NCBI GenBank assembly: GCA_009746045.1
Contig: RPFO01001911.1
Span: 1 to 26,033, forward strand
Direction of reading: 5' to 3'
DNA: 26,033 bases
From: Mesostigma viride
Lineage: Eukaryota > Streptophyta > Mesostigmatophyceae > Mesostigmatales > Mesostigmataceae
Within the stretch, counting starts at the first letter, position 1; each line of letters opens with the position of its first letter. Under the pieces are notes generated by a model that did no database searches, was not told where the DNA came from, and saw only the letters and a list, made by a program, of their open reading frames with translations. The position numbers were made by a program, and so were the translations under genes. Below are positions 12,607-20,625 of this stretch, piece by piece.

Positions 12607-13190
12607 TTACTGAGCAATTCTGTCCATCCTGCCCCTCTTTGCCGGCTTCTCATCAATCTCCTCATCAAAATCACACACACGTCTAATCTGCTGTCTAATC
12701 TGCTCTACCAACCCCCCCTTGCGCATCAGGTCTTTCACCTCCCCCTTCAAGAGCGCTGTCACGAGTCGCGCGCACTCATACGCGGACTCCGTGGCCATGT
12801 CCCTTCCCATATCATGCCACACTTTGGCCGTTGGACAGTCGGGATGGTCTCCCATGTAAGCCCACACATGCCTTGGCGGCTTGTCCTTCCGCCTATCCCC
12901 TCTCCAGGTCGCATCTGTCCCACCTCCTCTATCACCCACTCTGCATCACGCAGCATGAATCGAGGCTTCTTGTCAACATAGTACAAGACCAAAACCATGT
13001 TGTTGGGCCAAGGCTTCCACTTTTTCGTCACGATGTGACGGTCAATCGTCATCAGCCCGCTCTCGATTTCGGCAAACAACGCCCCCCATACGTCAGAATG
13101 CTTGGGACAGAACCACTCGCTTTCCGTCGGCACTCCTTCCCATTGACAATCCGGATGTTCGCATCGAATGGGGTCATCGAATGGGGTCAT
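12607..13190 (-). CDS. Small C-x4-C-x12-C-x2-H protein, one-base frameshift
   Basis: It starts at the ATG at 13190 (MTPFDDPIRCEHPDC), immediately preceded by GCACAG. The probable zinc motif is C-x4-C-x12-C-x2-H (CEHPDCQWEGVPTESEWF then CPKH). The frame continues through MVLVLYYVDKKPRFMLRDAE and EWVIEEVGQMRPGEG. There it must shift by one base at GGGG (plus-strand 12898-12901) to DRRKDKPPRHVWAYMGDHPD. One added G restores a single ORF of about 194 residues ending PAKRGRMDRIAQ at 12607. A partial palindrome (TTGGCCGTTGG, 12825-12835) lies inside the second half and encodes PTAKV. No family is named. It belongs with its neighbours at 11598-12380 and 13801-14583 by N-terminal motif. Confidence 0.65.
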
Positions 13191-13243
13191 CTGTGCACAT
13201 CGATATTTTTTACACCACCCGCAAACGCACGCATTCAGCAGGG

Positions 13244-13292
13244 TCAACGGCCGTTGGCCCTGTTAAATTCCACACACCCCAACGGCCGTTGG
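13244..13292. repeat. Two dispersed palindromes upstream of the 13190 gene
   Basis: TCAACGGCCGTTGG at 13244-13257 and CCAACGGCCGTTGG at 13279-13292, in the short gap between two small minus-strand genes. The right flank of both is CC, unlike the array subtypes. Confidence 0.9.
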
Positions 13293-13346
13293 CCTTAGAC
13301 GCACAAAACTTGACACCATCAGGCGATTTTTTCCAAATGATTCTTC

Positions 13347-13365
13347 TTTATTAAATAAATTTACA
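13347..13365 (-). terminator. Probable poly(A) signals
   Basis: On the minus strand TGTAA (13365-13361) and AATAAA (13352-13347) lie 20-40 bases beyond the stop codon at 13385. AATAAA is the general eukaryotic signal and TGTAA the usual chlorophyte one. With both present the sequence does not decide between lineages. Confidence 0.4.
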
Positions 13366-13384
13366 TTCATCCTAAAATCACATT

Positions 13385-13729
13385 CTAGTCAACATCCTCC
13401 CCATCTTTAGTGGGTTGCATTCGACCCCAATTGTCGTTCATAAAACTGACCAAAACATGAGCCGGAGTCCCCACATCCTCCTCACGCCTCAATTTACGCA
13501 ATACACCTTTAGCAATTCCACCATACCCATCAACCTCCGACATCATCATGCCCACGCCATCAAGACGTTCAGCGTGCAATTGCCCGTCCTCTTCGAGAAC
13601 CAGATCGGGCAGGTCTTCCAGTTCGGCCTCCACAATCTCTATCAGGTTTTCCTTTGTAGTCTCCCCCCCTTCCTTTCCTTCTTTTCCGCACTCCATCCTA
13701 CACCCTGCCCCTGCACAACCGACGTCCAT
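13385..13729 (-). CDS. Small acidic protein, unknown function
   Basis: 114 residues from the ATG at 13729 (MDVGCAGAGCRMECG) to a stop at 13385. The N-terminus has three or four Cys, and the body is strongly acidic (ENLIEIVEAELEDLPDLVLE). The C-terminal half reads HVLVSFMNDNWGRMQPTKDG. It lacks the full C..C..C-x2-H motif of its neighbours. The start is uncertain: an ATG in another frame upstream (MSCELSPFLNLPW) has a better context and could indicate a frameshifted 5' end. It lies between palindromes at 13279 and 13774, in the same orientation as the cluster. Confidence 0.5.
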   Translation of the reverse strand: MDVGCAGAGCRMECGKEGKEGGETTKENLIEIVEAELEDLPDLVLEEDGQLHAERLDGVGMMMSEVDGYGGIAKGVLRKLRREEDVGTPAHVLVSFMNDNWGRMQPTKDGEDVD

Positions 13730-13773
13730 GGCAAGTTAAGAAACGGACTCAGCTCACAGGACATTTTGCAAGT

Positions 13774-13787
13774 CCAACGGCCGTTGG
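13774..13787. repeat. Single dispersed palindrome between genes
   Basis: A perfect CCAACGGCCGTTGG with right flank CGACCAAAAAC lies 14 bases beyond the stop of the gene at 13801 and about 45 bases upstream of the next start. The genes here are so close that the palindrome occupies much of the spacer. Confidence 0.95.
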
Positions 13788-13800
13788 CGACCAAAAACAC

Positions 13801-14583
13801 CTAGTCGCATGCATTCCTTGCTCTCTCCACCAAAGCAGAGGCCAGGACGACCCTTTCCACGACCTTTTCAATTTCCTCCCCCTCAGCATCAGCAACAACG
13901 GTCATGGCAAATCGGGCTTGGCGCTTAACCCCCGATGCCAGAACGGCAGCCATCTCCACACGAGTTTTTGAGACTTCAACAGGTACAGGCAATTCGCCGA
14001 CCGCAAAAGTAAGCCTTGCGAGGTGCGGGACCCACCAATCACCTTCCAAAAATCCGCAACCCCATCCAATCATGAAATACAACAACAGGTCTGCGCCCAT
14101 GGCGCCTGCGATATCCAAGTCGTCATGCGAAACAATCGCATGCACGTCATCCTCCGAGCACAGCATCCATGTAAAAACGGCGTCCCCGAAACCTTGGCAG
14201 TAGGCATACGAGTCAAAGTCAGGGTGATTCAACATCCATTCCCGCGACCGGACCGCCATTCTTTCCAGACTTCCAGCACCGTCCACCTCAAAACTCAGGA
14301 CAAGAGGTCCTTCACCAGCACTGGACTCGCCATTCACAAACAACAAGCCTCCTTTGATCACCTCTTGCATCTCCCCTGACAACTTGGCGTGTCCATCACA
14401 AAAAGGCATGCAATCCGTCCCGAATGGAAGCTGGCAATCCCGGGCGATACATCCCCCCTTTTTTGCAAACAAATCCTTCACCCTCCCTGCCATTCCCGTT
14501 CGCACGCTGACATGACGCACGCACAAGTCATCCCCTCCTGCTCTCGCTTCCTGGCACCACGCAACCGTGCATTTGACCGCCAT
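13801..14583 (-). CDS. 260-residue protein with paired C-x4-C..C-x2-H motifs
   Basis: It starts at the ATG at 14583 (MAVKCTVAWCQEARAGG), directly after GGTCGCAG, and is intact to the stop at 13801. Motif 1 is C-x4-C-x10-C-x2-H and motif 2 is C-x4-C-x11-C-x2-H (CIARDCQLPFGTDCMPFCDG then H). Both are probable zinc sites. The central region contains FGDAVFTWMLCSEDDVHAIV and ADLLLYFMIGWGCGFLEGDW. The C-terminus is an amphipathic helix, EIEKVVERVVLASALVERAR, ending NACD. Its pattern is similar to the C-terminus of the 15332-15949 protein (EFEKAVREVMSALGQEY, ending RLCD). The function is unknown. Two CxxxxC...CxxH modules suggest protein or nucleic-acid binding. Confidence 0.82.
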   Translation of the reverse strand: MAVKCTVAWCQEARAGGDDLCVRHVSVRTGMAGRVKDLFAKKGGCIARDCQLPFGTDCMPFCDGHAKLSGEMQEVIKGGLLFVNGESSAGEGPLVLSFEVDGAGSLERMAVRSREWMLNHPDFDSYAYCQGFGDAVFTWMLCSEDDVHAIVSHDDLDIAGAMGADLLLYFMIGWGCGFLEGDWWVPHLARLTFAVGELPVPVEVSKTRVEMAAVLASGVKRQARFAMTVVADAEGEEIEKVVERVVLASALVERARNACD

Positions 14584-14590
14584 CTGCGAC

Positions 14591-14883
14591 CACCAACACC
14601 GTTTGATACACATTTCTCACCGTCAACGGCCGTTGGCTTGACACAACAAGAATGATTTATTACGCGCACGAAAATCACACCATTTTCCAGCCTCCAACGG
14701 CCGTTGGCGCACGAAAAATGCACGAAAACAATTTTTATTATGCATTTATTGATTACATCCATAGTGCCCAACTTTCCAGCTGCCAACGGCCGTTGGCGCA
14801 GAGAAAATCAAACCCTAATTTGCAGGTTCCAACGGCCGTTGGCGCAAAGAAAATCAAACCCTAATTTGCAGGTTCCAACGGCC
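14591..14883. repeat. Upstream module copy a, with five palindromes
   Basis: This is the first of three related modules. It holds palindromes at 14623 (TCAACGG form, right flank CTTGA), 14694, 14783 and 14829, plus a variant at 14875 (GGCCTTTGG). Between them are TATTACGCGCACGAAAATC and TTTTTATTATGCATTTATTG, shared with the other copies (15081-15306 and 15957-16205). The left end abuts the start codon of the 14583 gene, so the module forms that gene's upstream region. Confidence 0.9.
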
Positions 14884-14903
14884 TTTGGCGCAAGAAAATC
14901 ACA

Positions 14904-15071
14904 CAAAAGAGACCTTTCACCCTCCTTGGGCTTAAAATCCAGCTTAATGTCCGGCAGAAGCCTGAGCGCGCTCTTAACCACTCCCAGAAGCCTGTCTTCC
15001 AAGTCGCCACGCTTTTGTTTCCATTCGGTAATATCGATCCACTCGCCCCCCTTCGTCCTGTAGAACGACAT
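14904..15071 (-). pseudogene. Truncated copy of the 15332-15949 gene
   Basis: It starts at the ATG at 15071 (MSFYRTKGGEWIDITEWKQK), directly after GGTTTGCAG. Its product closely matches residues 1 to about 47 of the 15332-15949 protein (DLEDRLLGVVKSALRLLPDI and onwards to GERSLL). Homology ends at CAAAAGAGACC (14904). Beyond that the frame runs into palindrome repeats and stops at 14808. It has ten residues (about DITEWKQKRG) that the longer gene lacks, a 30-bp in-frame difference. So it is not a simple later copy: the long gene may have lost that segment. Confidence 0.8.
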
Positions 15072-15080
15072 CTGCAAACC

Positions 15081-15306
15081 ACCGACAGCGTTTGATATAC
15101 ATTTCTCACCGTCAACGGCCGTTGGCTTGAAAAAACTCTTAACAACAAAATGATTACGCGCACGAAAATCACACCATTTTCCAGCCTCCAACGGCCGTTG
15201 GCGCAGGAGCAATGCACGAAAAAAATTTTATTATGCATTTATTGATTACATCCATAGTGCCACGTGGCGAATCACACCCAACTTTCCAGCTGCCAACGGC
15301 CGTTGG
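15081..15306. repeat. Upstream module copy b, with three palindromes
   Basis: Palindromes lie at 15113 (TCAACGG form), 15188 and 15293, with the same intervening sequence as copy a. Copy b includes GTGCCACGTGGC (about 15258-15269), a CACGTG G-box-like palindrome, which copy c also has and copy a lacks. Confidence 0.9.
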
Positions 15307-15331
15307 CGCAAAGAAAATCACACCCAACACT

Positions 15332-15949
15332 TCAGTCGCATAATCGATTCGCGTCAGTCACGCACTCGAACTTGTACTCCTGCCCCAACGCGGACATCAC
15401 CTCACGAACCGCTTTCTCAAACTCGTCAACACCGTCGGGTCCCCACTCATGCACGTATTCCCTCAACCAGAACATGCAATCTCCAGCAGACACGAACAGC
15501 CGGTCGATGATCAGGTCAGTGTGATGCTTGAAGTACTTGCCGTCCTTCAAGATGACCCATTCGAACCGTCCCACCTCCCCTAAACCCTTAAACCCTTCTC
15601 CCCTATCATATGGCCGCGTCATCGGTATCCAACTTTCATTACCATCAGCATCGATCGACTGAAAACAAATTGGGCTGGGTATTGATGGATCATAGGGCCT
15701 TATAGCACCACACCTCACAAGCACCTCCTCAAATGGCTCTACGGTCGGCTTTGGGAGTCCCCGACCCTCGATATTGAAAACAAGAGCCGCGGCCTTCGCG
15801 ACATCCGGTCTCAAAAGAGACCTTTCACCCTCCTTGGGCTTAAAATCCAGCTTAATGTCCGGCAGAAGCCTGAGCGCGCTCTTAACCACTCCCAGAAGCC
15901 TGTCTTCCAAGTTGATCCACTCGCCCCCCTCCGTCCTGTAGAACGTCAT
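15332..15949 (-). CDS. 205-residue protein, unknown function
   Basis: It starts at the ATG at 15949 (MTFYRTEGGEWINLEDRLLG), directly after GGGTTGCAG, and is uninterrupted to the stop at 15332. It has no Cys/His cluster at the N-terminus. The central part (GRFEWVILKDGKYFKHHTDL) looks globular. The C-terminus reads FEKAVREVMSALGQEYKFEC and ends NRLCD. The AxxExMSALGxxY pattern recurs at the end of the MYND gene 16255-17124 (AICEAMSALGEQY), so the two proteins share at least a C-terminal segment. The product was not recognised. Confidence 0.78.
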   Translation of the reverse strand: MTFYRTEGGEWINLEDRLLGVVKSALRLLPDIKLDFKPKEGERSLLRPDVAKAAALVFNIEGRGLPKPTVEPFEEVLVRCGAIRPYDPSIPSPICFQSIDADGNESWIPMTRPYDRGEGFKGLGEVGRFEWVILKDGKYFKHHTDLIIDRLFVSAGDCMFWLREYVHEWGPDGVDEFEKAVREVMSALGQEYKFECVTDANRLCD

Positions 15950-15956
15950 CTGCAAC

Positions 15957-16205
15957 CCACCGACACCGTTTGATATACATTTCTCACCGTCAACGGCCGT
16001 TGGCTTGAAAAAACAACAAGAATTTTAAGATTTATTACGCGCACAAAGCACACACTAGTTTTCAGTCTCCAACGGCCGTTGGCGCACGAAAAATGTTTTA
16101 TTATGCATTTATTAATTACATCCATGGTGCCACGTGGCAAACCACACCCTACTTCCGGGTGCGAAGAAAATCAAACGCTAATTTGCAAGTTCCAACGGCC
16201 GTTGG
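15957..16205. repeat. Upstream module copy c, with three palindromes
   Basis: Palindromes lie at 15990 (TCAACGG form), 16069 and 16192. It has the same order of internal blocks as copies a and b but more substitutions and small indels. It includes GTGCCACGTGGC near 16128. It forms the upstream region of the 15949 gene. Confidence 0.9.
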
Positions 16206-16254
16206 CGCAAGAAAATCACACCCAAAATGCCTTCAGTCGCAGAATCCATTCCCC

Positions 16255-17124
16255 TCACGCAGTCGAACAGGGGTACTGTTCCCCCAGCGCGGACATCGCC
16301 TCACAAATCGCCCTTGGGTACGATTCAGTCCCATCAAAAAACCTTGAACATTTCACCTTTGAACTTGAAATGCACTTCACCCCCCATCCGAATTGCAAGT
16401 CCGGCCAAATTGACACCAGACCAGCTGTCTGTAACGTCGCCGTGCATAGTGCTGAGAGACTTTCTCGCCTCACGATACTTGTTACACCACTTCTTGTGTT
16501 CCTCCCAGTCCGCACGCTGGCATTCGGCAGCACAATACCGGACGTCTCGACAACCCCCGCACTTGCGGTGGACACCCTCCATCACAGAGCACGCCTTATT
16601 CGAGCAACACTTTGGAAGCGAGCCGAGCATCGGCCCTCCCACCCCCGGGAGAACGATCATCCGTGAAAACGTCAATTTCACGGACTCGGAATTCCCGAAT
16701 GTAAAATGGAAACCTTCAAACCCCCCCCCTCTACTCTCGCCGATACGGTCAATCTCGGCTGCGCCTCACTCGCGTCTGGAAATTTCCCCCACTGGTCTTT
16801 CTCCCACTGGTCCCACCCAACCTTTCCGACATACGACACCAAAAGTCGAAACTCGACGTCTCGATTGAGTGGAACCCGATCCGCCGGCGTGGGCTTGTAG
16901 AATCCGCCAGCCAAGGCGAAGTACATGTCCAGCAACTGGAGATTAATCTGTCGTCCTACTGAGGCGAACGAGTCATACACGACCAAAACCGCAAACTGGC
17001 GACCCAGGCGCTTCTCGTGCTGCCGTACCCATCCGTGGATCTCGCGAGCCCGGTTAAGTACGTTTGCTGCCACGCAGGCAATCGCAGCGCGGGTCGAAGA
17101 TTCCAGCTCGCCCGTCTCCGCCAT
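16255..17124 (-). CDS. MYND zinc-finger protein 1, frameshifted
   Basis: It starts at the ATG at 17124 (MAETGELESSTRAAIACVAA). An N-terminal domain of about 130 residues (RQFAVLVVYDSFASVGRQIN, then DVEFRLLVSYVGKVG) matches the second MYND gene at 21973-22703. The frame breaks at a G run (plus-strand C about 16720-16729). One added G gives VEGGGFEGFHFTFGN and leads into the MYND finger (CCSNKAC, KCGGC, RYCAAEC, then H-x3-C). A second break lies at six T near 16336-16341, before FFDGTESYPRAICEAMSALG, and the stop follows at 16255. If the second break is real, the protein ends at KVF (16334). MYND fingers bind proline-rich partners and co-repressors; the N-terminal domain is unknown. CAG lies seven bases before the ATG. 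Confidence 0.72.
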
Positions 17125-17159
17125 CCCTCCCCTGCGCCAATTGGCACGTGCGTAATACG

Positions 17160-19740
17160 TAAGTAATGTTTTTCAAGTCGAACGGCCGTTGGCTCACAAC
17201 CCCCCTGTGGGAAGGGTGGATGCCTTACGAACCATTCAACCACATCTTTATGCTCAGCTAGATTTTTGGAGGCCTTTCTTGGAAGGCACATGGTAATAAC
17301 CATCACTAAGCTGCATAAAAGACACATCCTGCCTTACTGCCACCAAATGAAACGAATGAAATGCACATGGTAATGTTTTTCCAATTCCAACGGCCGTTGG
17401 CTCACAACCCCCCTGTGGGAAGGGTGGATGCCTTACGAACCAGTCAAGCCCCATCTTTATGCTCAGCTAGATTTTTTGGAGGCCTTTCTAGGAGAAAAAT
17501 GGTAAATAGCCACCACTAAGCTGCATAAAAGACACATCCTGCCTTATTGCCACCCAATTAAACGAATGAAATGCACATGGTAATGTTTTTCAAGTCCAAC
17601 GGCCGTTGGCTCACAACCCCCCTGTGGGAAGGGTGGATGCCTTACGAACCATTCAACCACATCTTTATGCTCAGCTAGATTTTTGGAGGCCTTTCTTGGA
17701 AGAAAAATGGTAATAGCCACCACAAAGCTGAATGAAAGATACATCCTGGCTGATTGCCAACCCACTCAAAGGAATGAAATGCACATGATAATGTTTTTCA
17801 AGTCCAACGGCCGTTGGCTCACAACCCCCCTCTGGGAAGGGTGGATGCCTTACGAACCATTCAACCACATCTTTATGCTCAGCTAGATTTTTGGAGGCCT
17901 TTCTTGGAAGAAAAATGGTAATAGCCACCACTAAGCTGAATGAAAGATACATCCTGGCTGATTGCCAACCCACTCAAAGGAATGAAATGCACATGATAAT
18001 GTTTTTCAAGTCCAACGGCCGTTGGCTCACAACCCCCCACTGGGAAGGGTGGATGCCTTACGAACCAGTCAAGCCCATCTTTATGCTCAGCTAGATTTTT
18101 GGAGGCCTTTCTTGGAAGAAAAATGGTAATAGCCACCACAAAGCTGAATGAAAGATACATCCTGGCTGATTGCCAACCCACTCAAAGGAATGAAATGCAC
18201 ATGATAATGTTTTTCAAGTCCAACGGCCGTTGGCTCACAACCCCCCTCTGGGAAGGGTGGATGCCTTACGAACCAGTCAAGCCCATCTTTATGCTCAGCT
18301 AGATTTTTTGGAGGCCTTTCTTGGAAGAAAAATGGTGATAGCCACCACTAAGCTGCATAAAAGACACATCCTGCCTTATTGCCACCCAATCAAACGAATG
18401 AAAAGCACATGATAATGTTTTTTAAGTCTAACGGCCGTTGGCTCACAACCCCCCTATGGGAAGGGTGGAGGCCTTACGAACCAGTCAACCACATCTTTAT
18501 GCTCAGCTAGATTTTTTGAAGCCTTTCTAGGAAGGCACATGGTAATAACCATCACTAAGCTGCATGAAAGACGCATCCTGCCTTATTGCCACCCAATCAA
18601 ACGAATGAAATGCACATGATAATGTTTTTCCAATTCCAACGGCCGTTTGCTCACAACCCCCCTCTGGGAAGGGTGGATGCCTTACGAACCAGTCAAGCCC
18701 CATCTTTATGCTCAGCTAGTTTTTTTGGAGGCCTTTCTAGGAGAAAAATGGTAAATAGCCACCACTAAGCTGCATGAAAGACACATCCTGGCTGCTTGCC
18801 ACCCTATCAAACGAATAATTAAAAAGCACATGATAATGTTTTTCAAGTCCAACGGCCGTTGGCTCACAACCCCCCTCTGGGAAGGGTGGATGCCTTACGA
18901 ACCAGTCAAGCCCATCTTTATGCTCAGCTAGATTTTTTGGAGGCCTTTCTTGGAAGAAAAATGGTAATAGCCACCACTAAGCTGAATGAAAGATACATCC
19001 TGGCTGATTGCCAACCCACTCAAAGGAATGAAATGCACATGATAATGTTTTTCAAGTCCAACGGCCGTTGGCTCACAACCCCCCTCTGGGAAGGGTGGAT
19101 GCCTTACGAACCAGTCAAGCCCATCTTTATGCTCAGCTAGATTTTTTGGAGGCCTTTCTTGGAAGAAAAATGGTGATAGCCACCACTAAGCTGCATAAAA
19201 GACACATCCTGCCTTATTGCCACCCAATCAAACGAATGAAATGCACATGATAATGTTTTTTAAGTCTAACGGCCGTTGGCTCACAACCCCCCTATGGGAA
19301 GGGTGGAGGCCTTACGAACCAGTCAACCACATCTTTATGCTCAGCTAGTTTTTTTGGAGGCCTTTCTAGGAAGGCACATGGTAATAACCATCACTAAGCT
19401 GCATGAAAGACGCATCCTGCCTTATTGCCACCCAATGAAACGAATGAAATGCACATGATAATGTTTTTCCAATTCCAACGGCCGTTTGCTCACAACCCCC
19501 CTCTGGGAAGGGTGGATGCCTTACGAACCAGTCAAGCCCCATCTTTATGCTCAGCTAGTTTTTTTGGAGGCCTTTCTAGGAGAAAAATGGTAAATAGCCA
19601 CCACTAAGCTGCATGAAAGACACATCCTGGCTGCTTGCCACCCTATCAAACGAATAAAAAGCACATGATAATGTTTTTCCAATTCCAACGGCCGTTGGCT
19701 CACAACCCCCTTCGGGTAGAGGCCTTACGGACCAGTCAGA
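17160..19740. repeat. 208-bp satellite, 13 units, with four-unit higher-order repeat
   Basis: Each unit contains the palindrome followed by CTCACAACCCCCC. AACGGCCGTT (or AACGGCCGTTT variants) begins at 17181, 17389, 17598, 17806, 18014, 18222, 18430, 18638, 18851, 19060, 19268, 19477 and 19687. Spacing is mostly 208-209 bp, with one 213-bp step. Units at 18222, 18430, 18638 and 18851 match those at 19060, 19268, 19477 and 19687 in order, including the TCTAACGG variant and the GGCCGTTTGC variant, giving a higher-order period of about 838 bp. Conserved parts include TTTATGCTCAGCTAG and GGAGGCCTTTCT. Small ORFs (60-100 aa) recur because the unit repeats; a 208-bp period breaks frame from unit to unit, so they are not taken as genes. 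Confidence 0.97.
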
Positions 19741-20094
19741 AATGGTGTCCACCAAGCTATTCCCCCCACACCCACAGTTTTCCTTGTCCACATACCTTTC
19801 CAGTACAGTTGTCCTCAGCTTCTCAGCAACGGGCGACTCCTCTCCTTCTTGATGCCTTGACAGATATCACATAAACAAAACACGATCACGAGAGCATCAG
19901 GATTGTTAGAGGTTTCCTCCATCAACGACCGTAAGATACACACACCTCAAAAACCAACTTTCTTGTCCTCCCAAATAACATATGTTTTTAAATGTAAAAT
20001 AAATCACATTCATATTCTGTCACTTGATTTAACCACACAATTGTTCAGGTCCAACGCCCGTTGGCATTACGCCTCTTCCCGGTAAAATACTATT

Positions 20095-20220
20095 TATTGC
20101 TCCAACCCCACAAGAAACTCGTTCCGGACCTGTTCGAAGCGAAGAGCACTGCCAGGGATCGGAGTCGAGCCAGATTTGTGTGCGGAACATGATGGCTGGC
20201 CTACGTGGTGTGGAGCAATA
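20095..20220. repeat. 126-bp nested inverted repeat (small MITE or structured RNA)
   Basis: The outer arms TATTGCTCCA (20095-20104) and TGGAGCAATA (20211-20220) are perfect complements. A nested pair GTTCCG (about 20121) and CGGAAC (about 20183) lies inside. TA at both outer ends could be a target duplication of a Tc1/mariner-type MITE. The interior is GC-rich compared with its surroundings, which also fits a folded RNA. I cannot choose between these from the sequence alone. Confidence 0.4.
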
Positions 20221-20597
20221 ATGTCGACATTTTCAGTGACTGTTCAGCCTAAAAAAATAACAAGCAGATGCGACGGCCCCTCCATTAAACAAATTATCCA
20301 CCACTGTTGCGCTACACTAGCAATGTTTGTCAAGGTCCAACGGCCGTTGGCATCAAATAAATCACAACCATTGGTCACTCCATTTAACAAAATACCCACA
20401 ACTTTTTAACCACACTAGAAATGTTTTTTGAGGTCCAACGGCCGTTGGAATCCAAAAAATGCCGAATTCATGTCAAATTTATATAAATGTGACAGTTGAC
20501 AGAATTAGAGATAATTAAATCATCAAATCCAGCTTTAGCCATCAGCCTTACCCATCAGCAAAAATTGGCGAATTTCATTCAATATTAGAATTCAAAA

Positions 20598-20603
20598 TTT
20601 ATT
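20598..20603 (-). terminator. Probable poly(A) signal of the F-box gene
   Basis: AATAAA on the minus strand, 23 bases beyond the stop codon (TGA at 20628-20626), in an AT-rich stretch. Confidence 0.4.
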
Positions 20604-20625
20604 AATGAAATTTATGTTTCATCAT

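Larger units (their letters stand above)
19741..20625. other. Non-coding spacer with scattered palindromes
   Basis: There is no convincing gene. A degenerate palindrome (CCAACGCCCGTTGG) lies near 20051 and perfect ones at 20337 and 20435, the last two with flanks GGT on the left. A nested inverted repeat occupies 20095-20220 (listed separately). The stretch from 20461 to 20597 is AT-rich and repeat-poor. Confidence 0.6.

Noticed and set aside
17254-19607. Repeated 60-100 residue ORFs (for example MEAFLGRKMVIATTKLNE) in the 208-bp satellite
   Set aside because: The same ORF recurs at each unit with a 208-bp period that is not a multiple of three; both strands show them and no long product results.
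20100-20215. Possible tRNA in the GC-rich inverted repeat
   Set aside because: No T-loop GTTCRA at the right place, no acceptor stem pairing with four arms.
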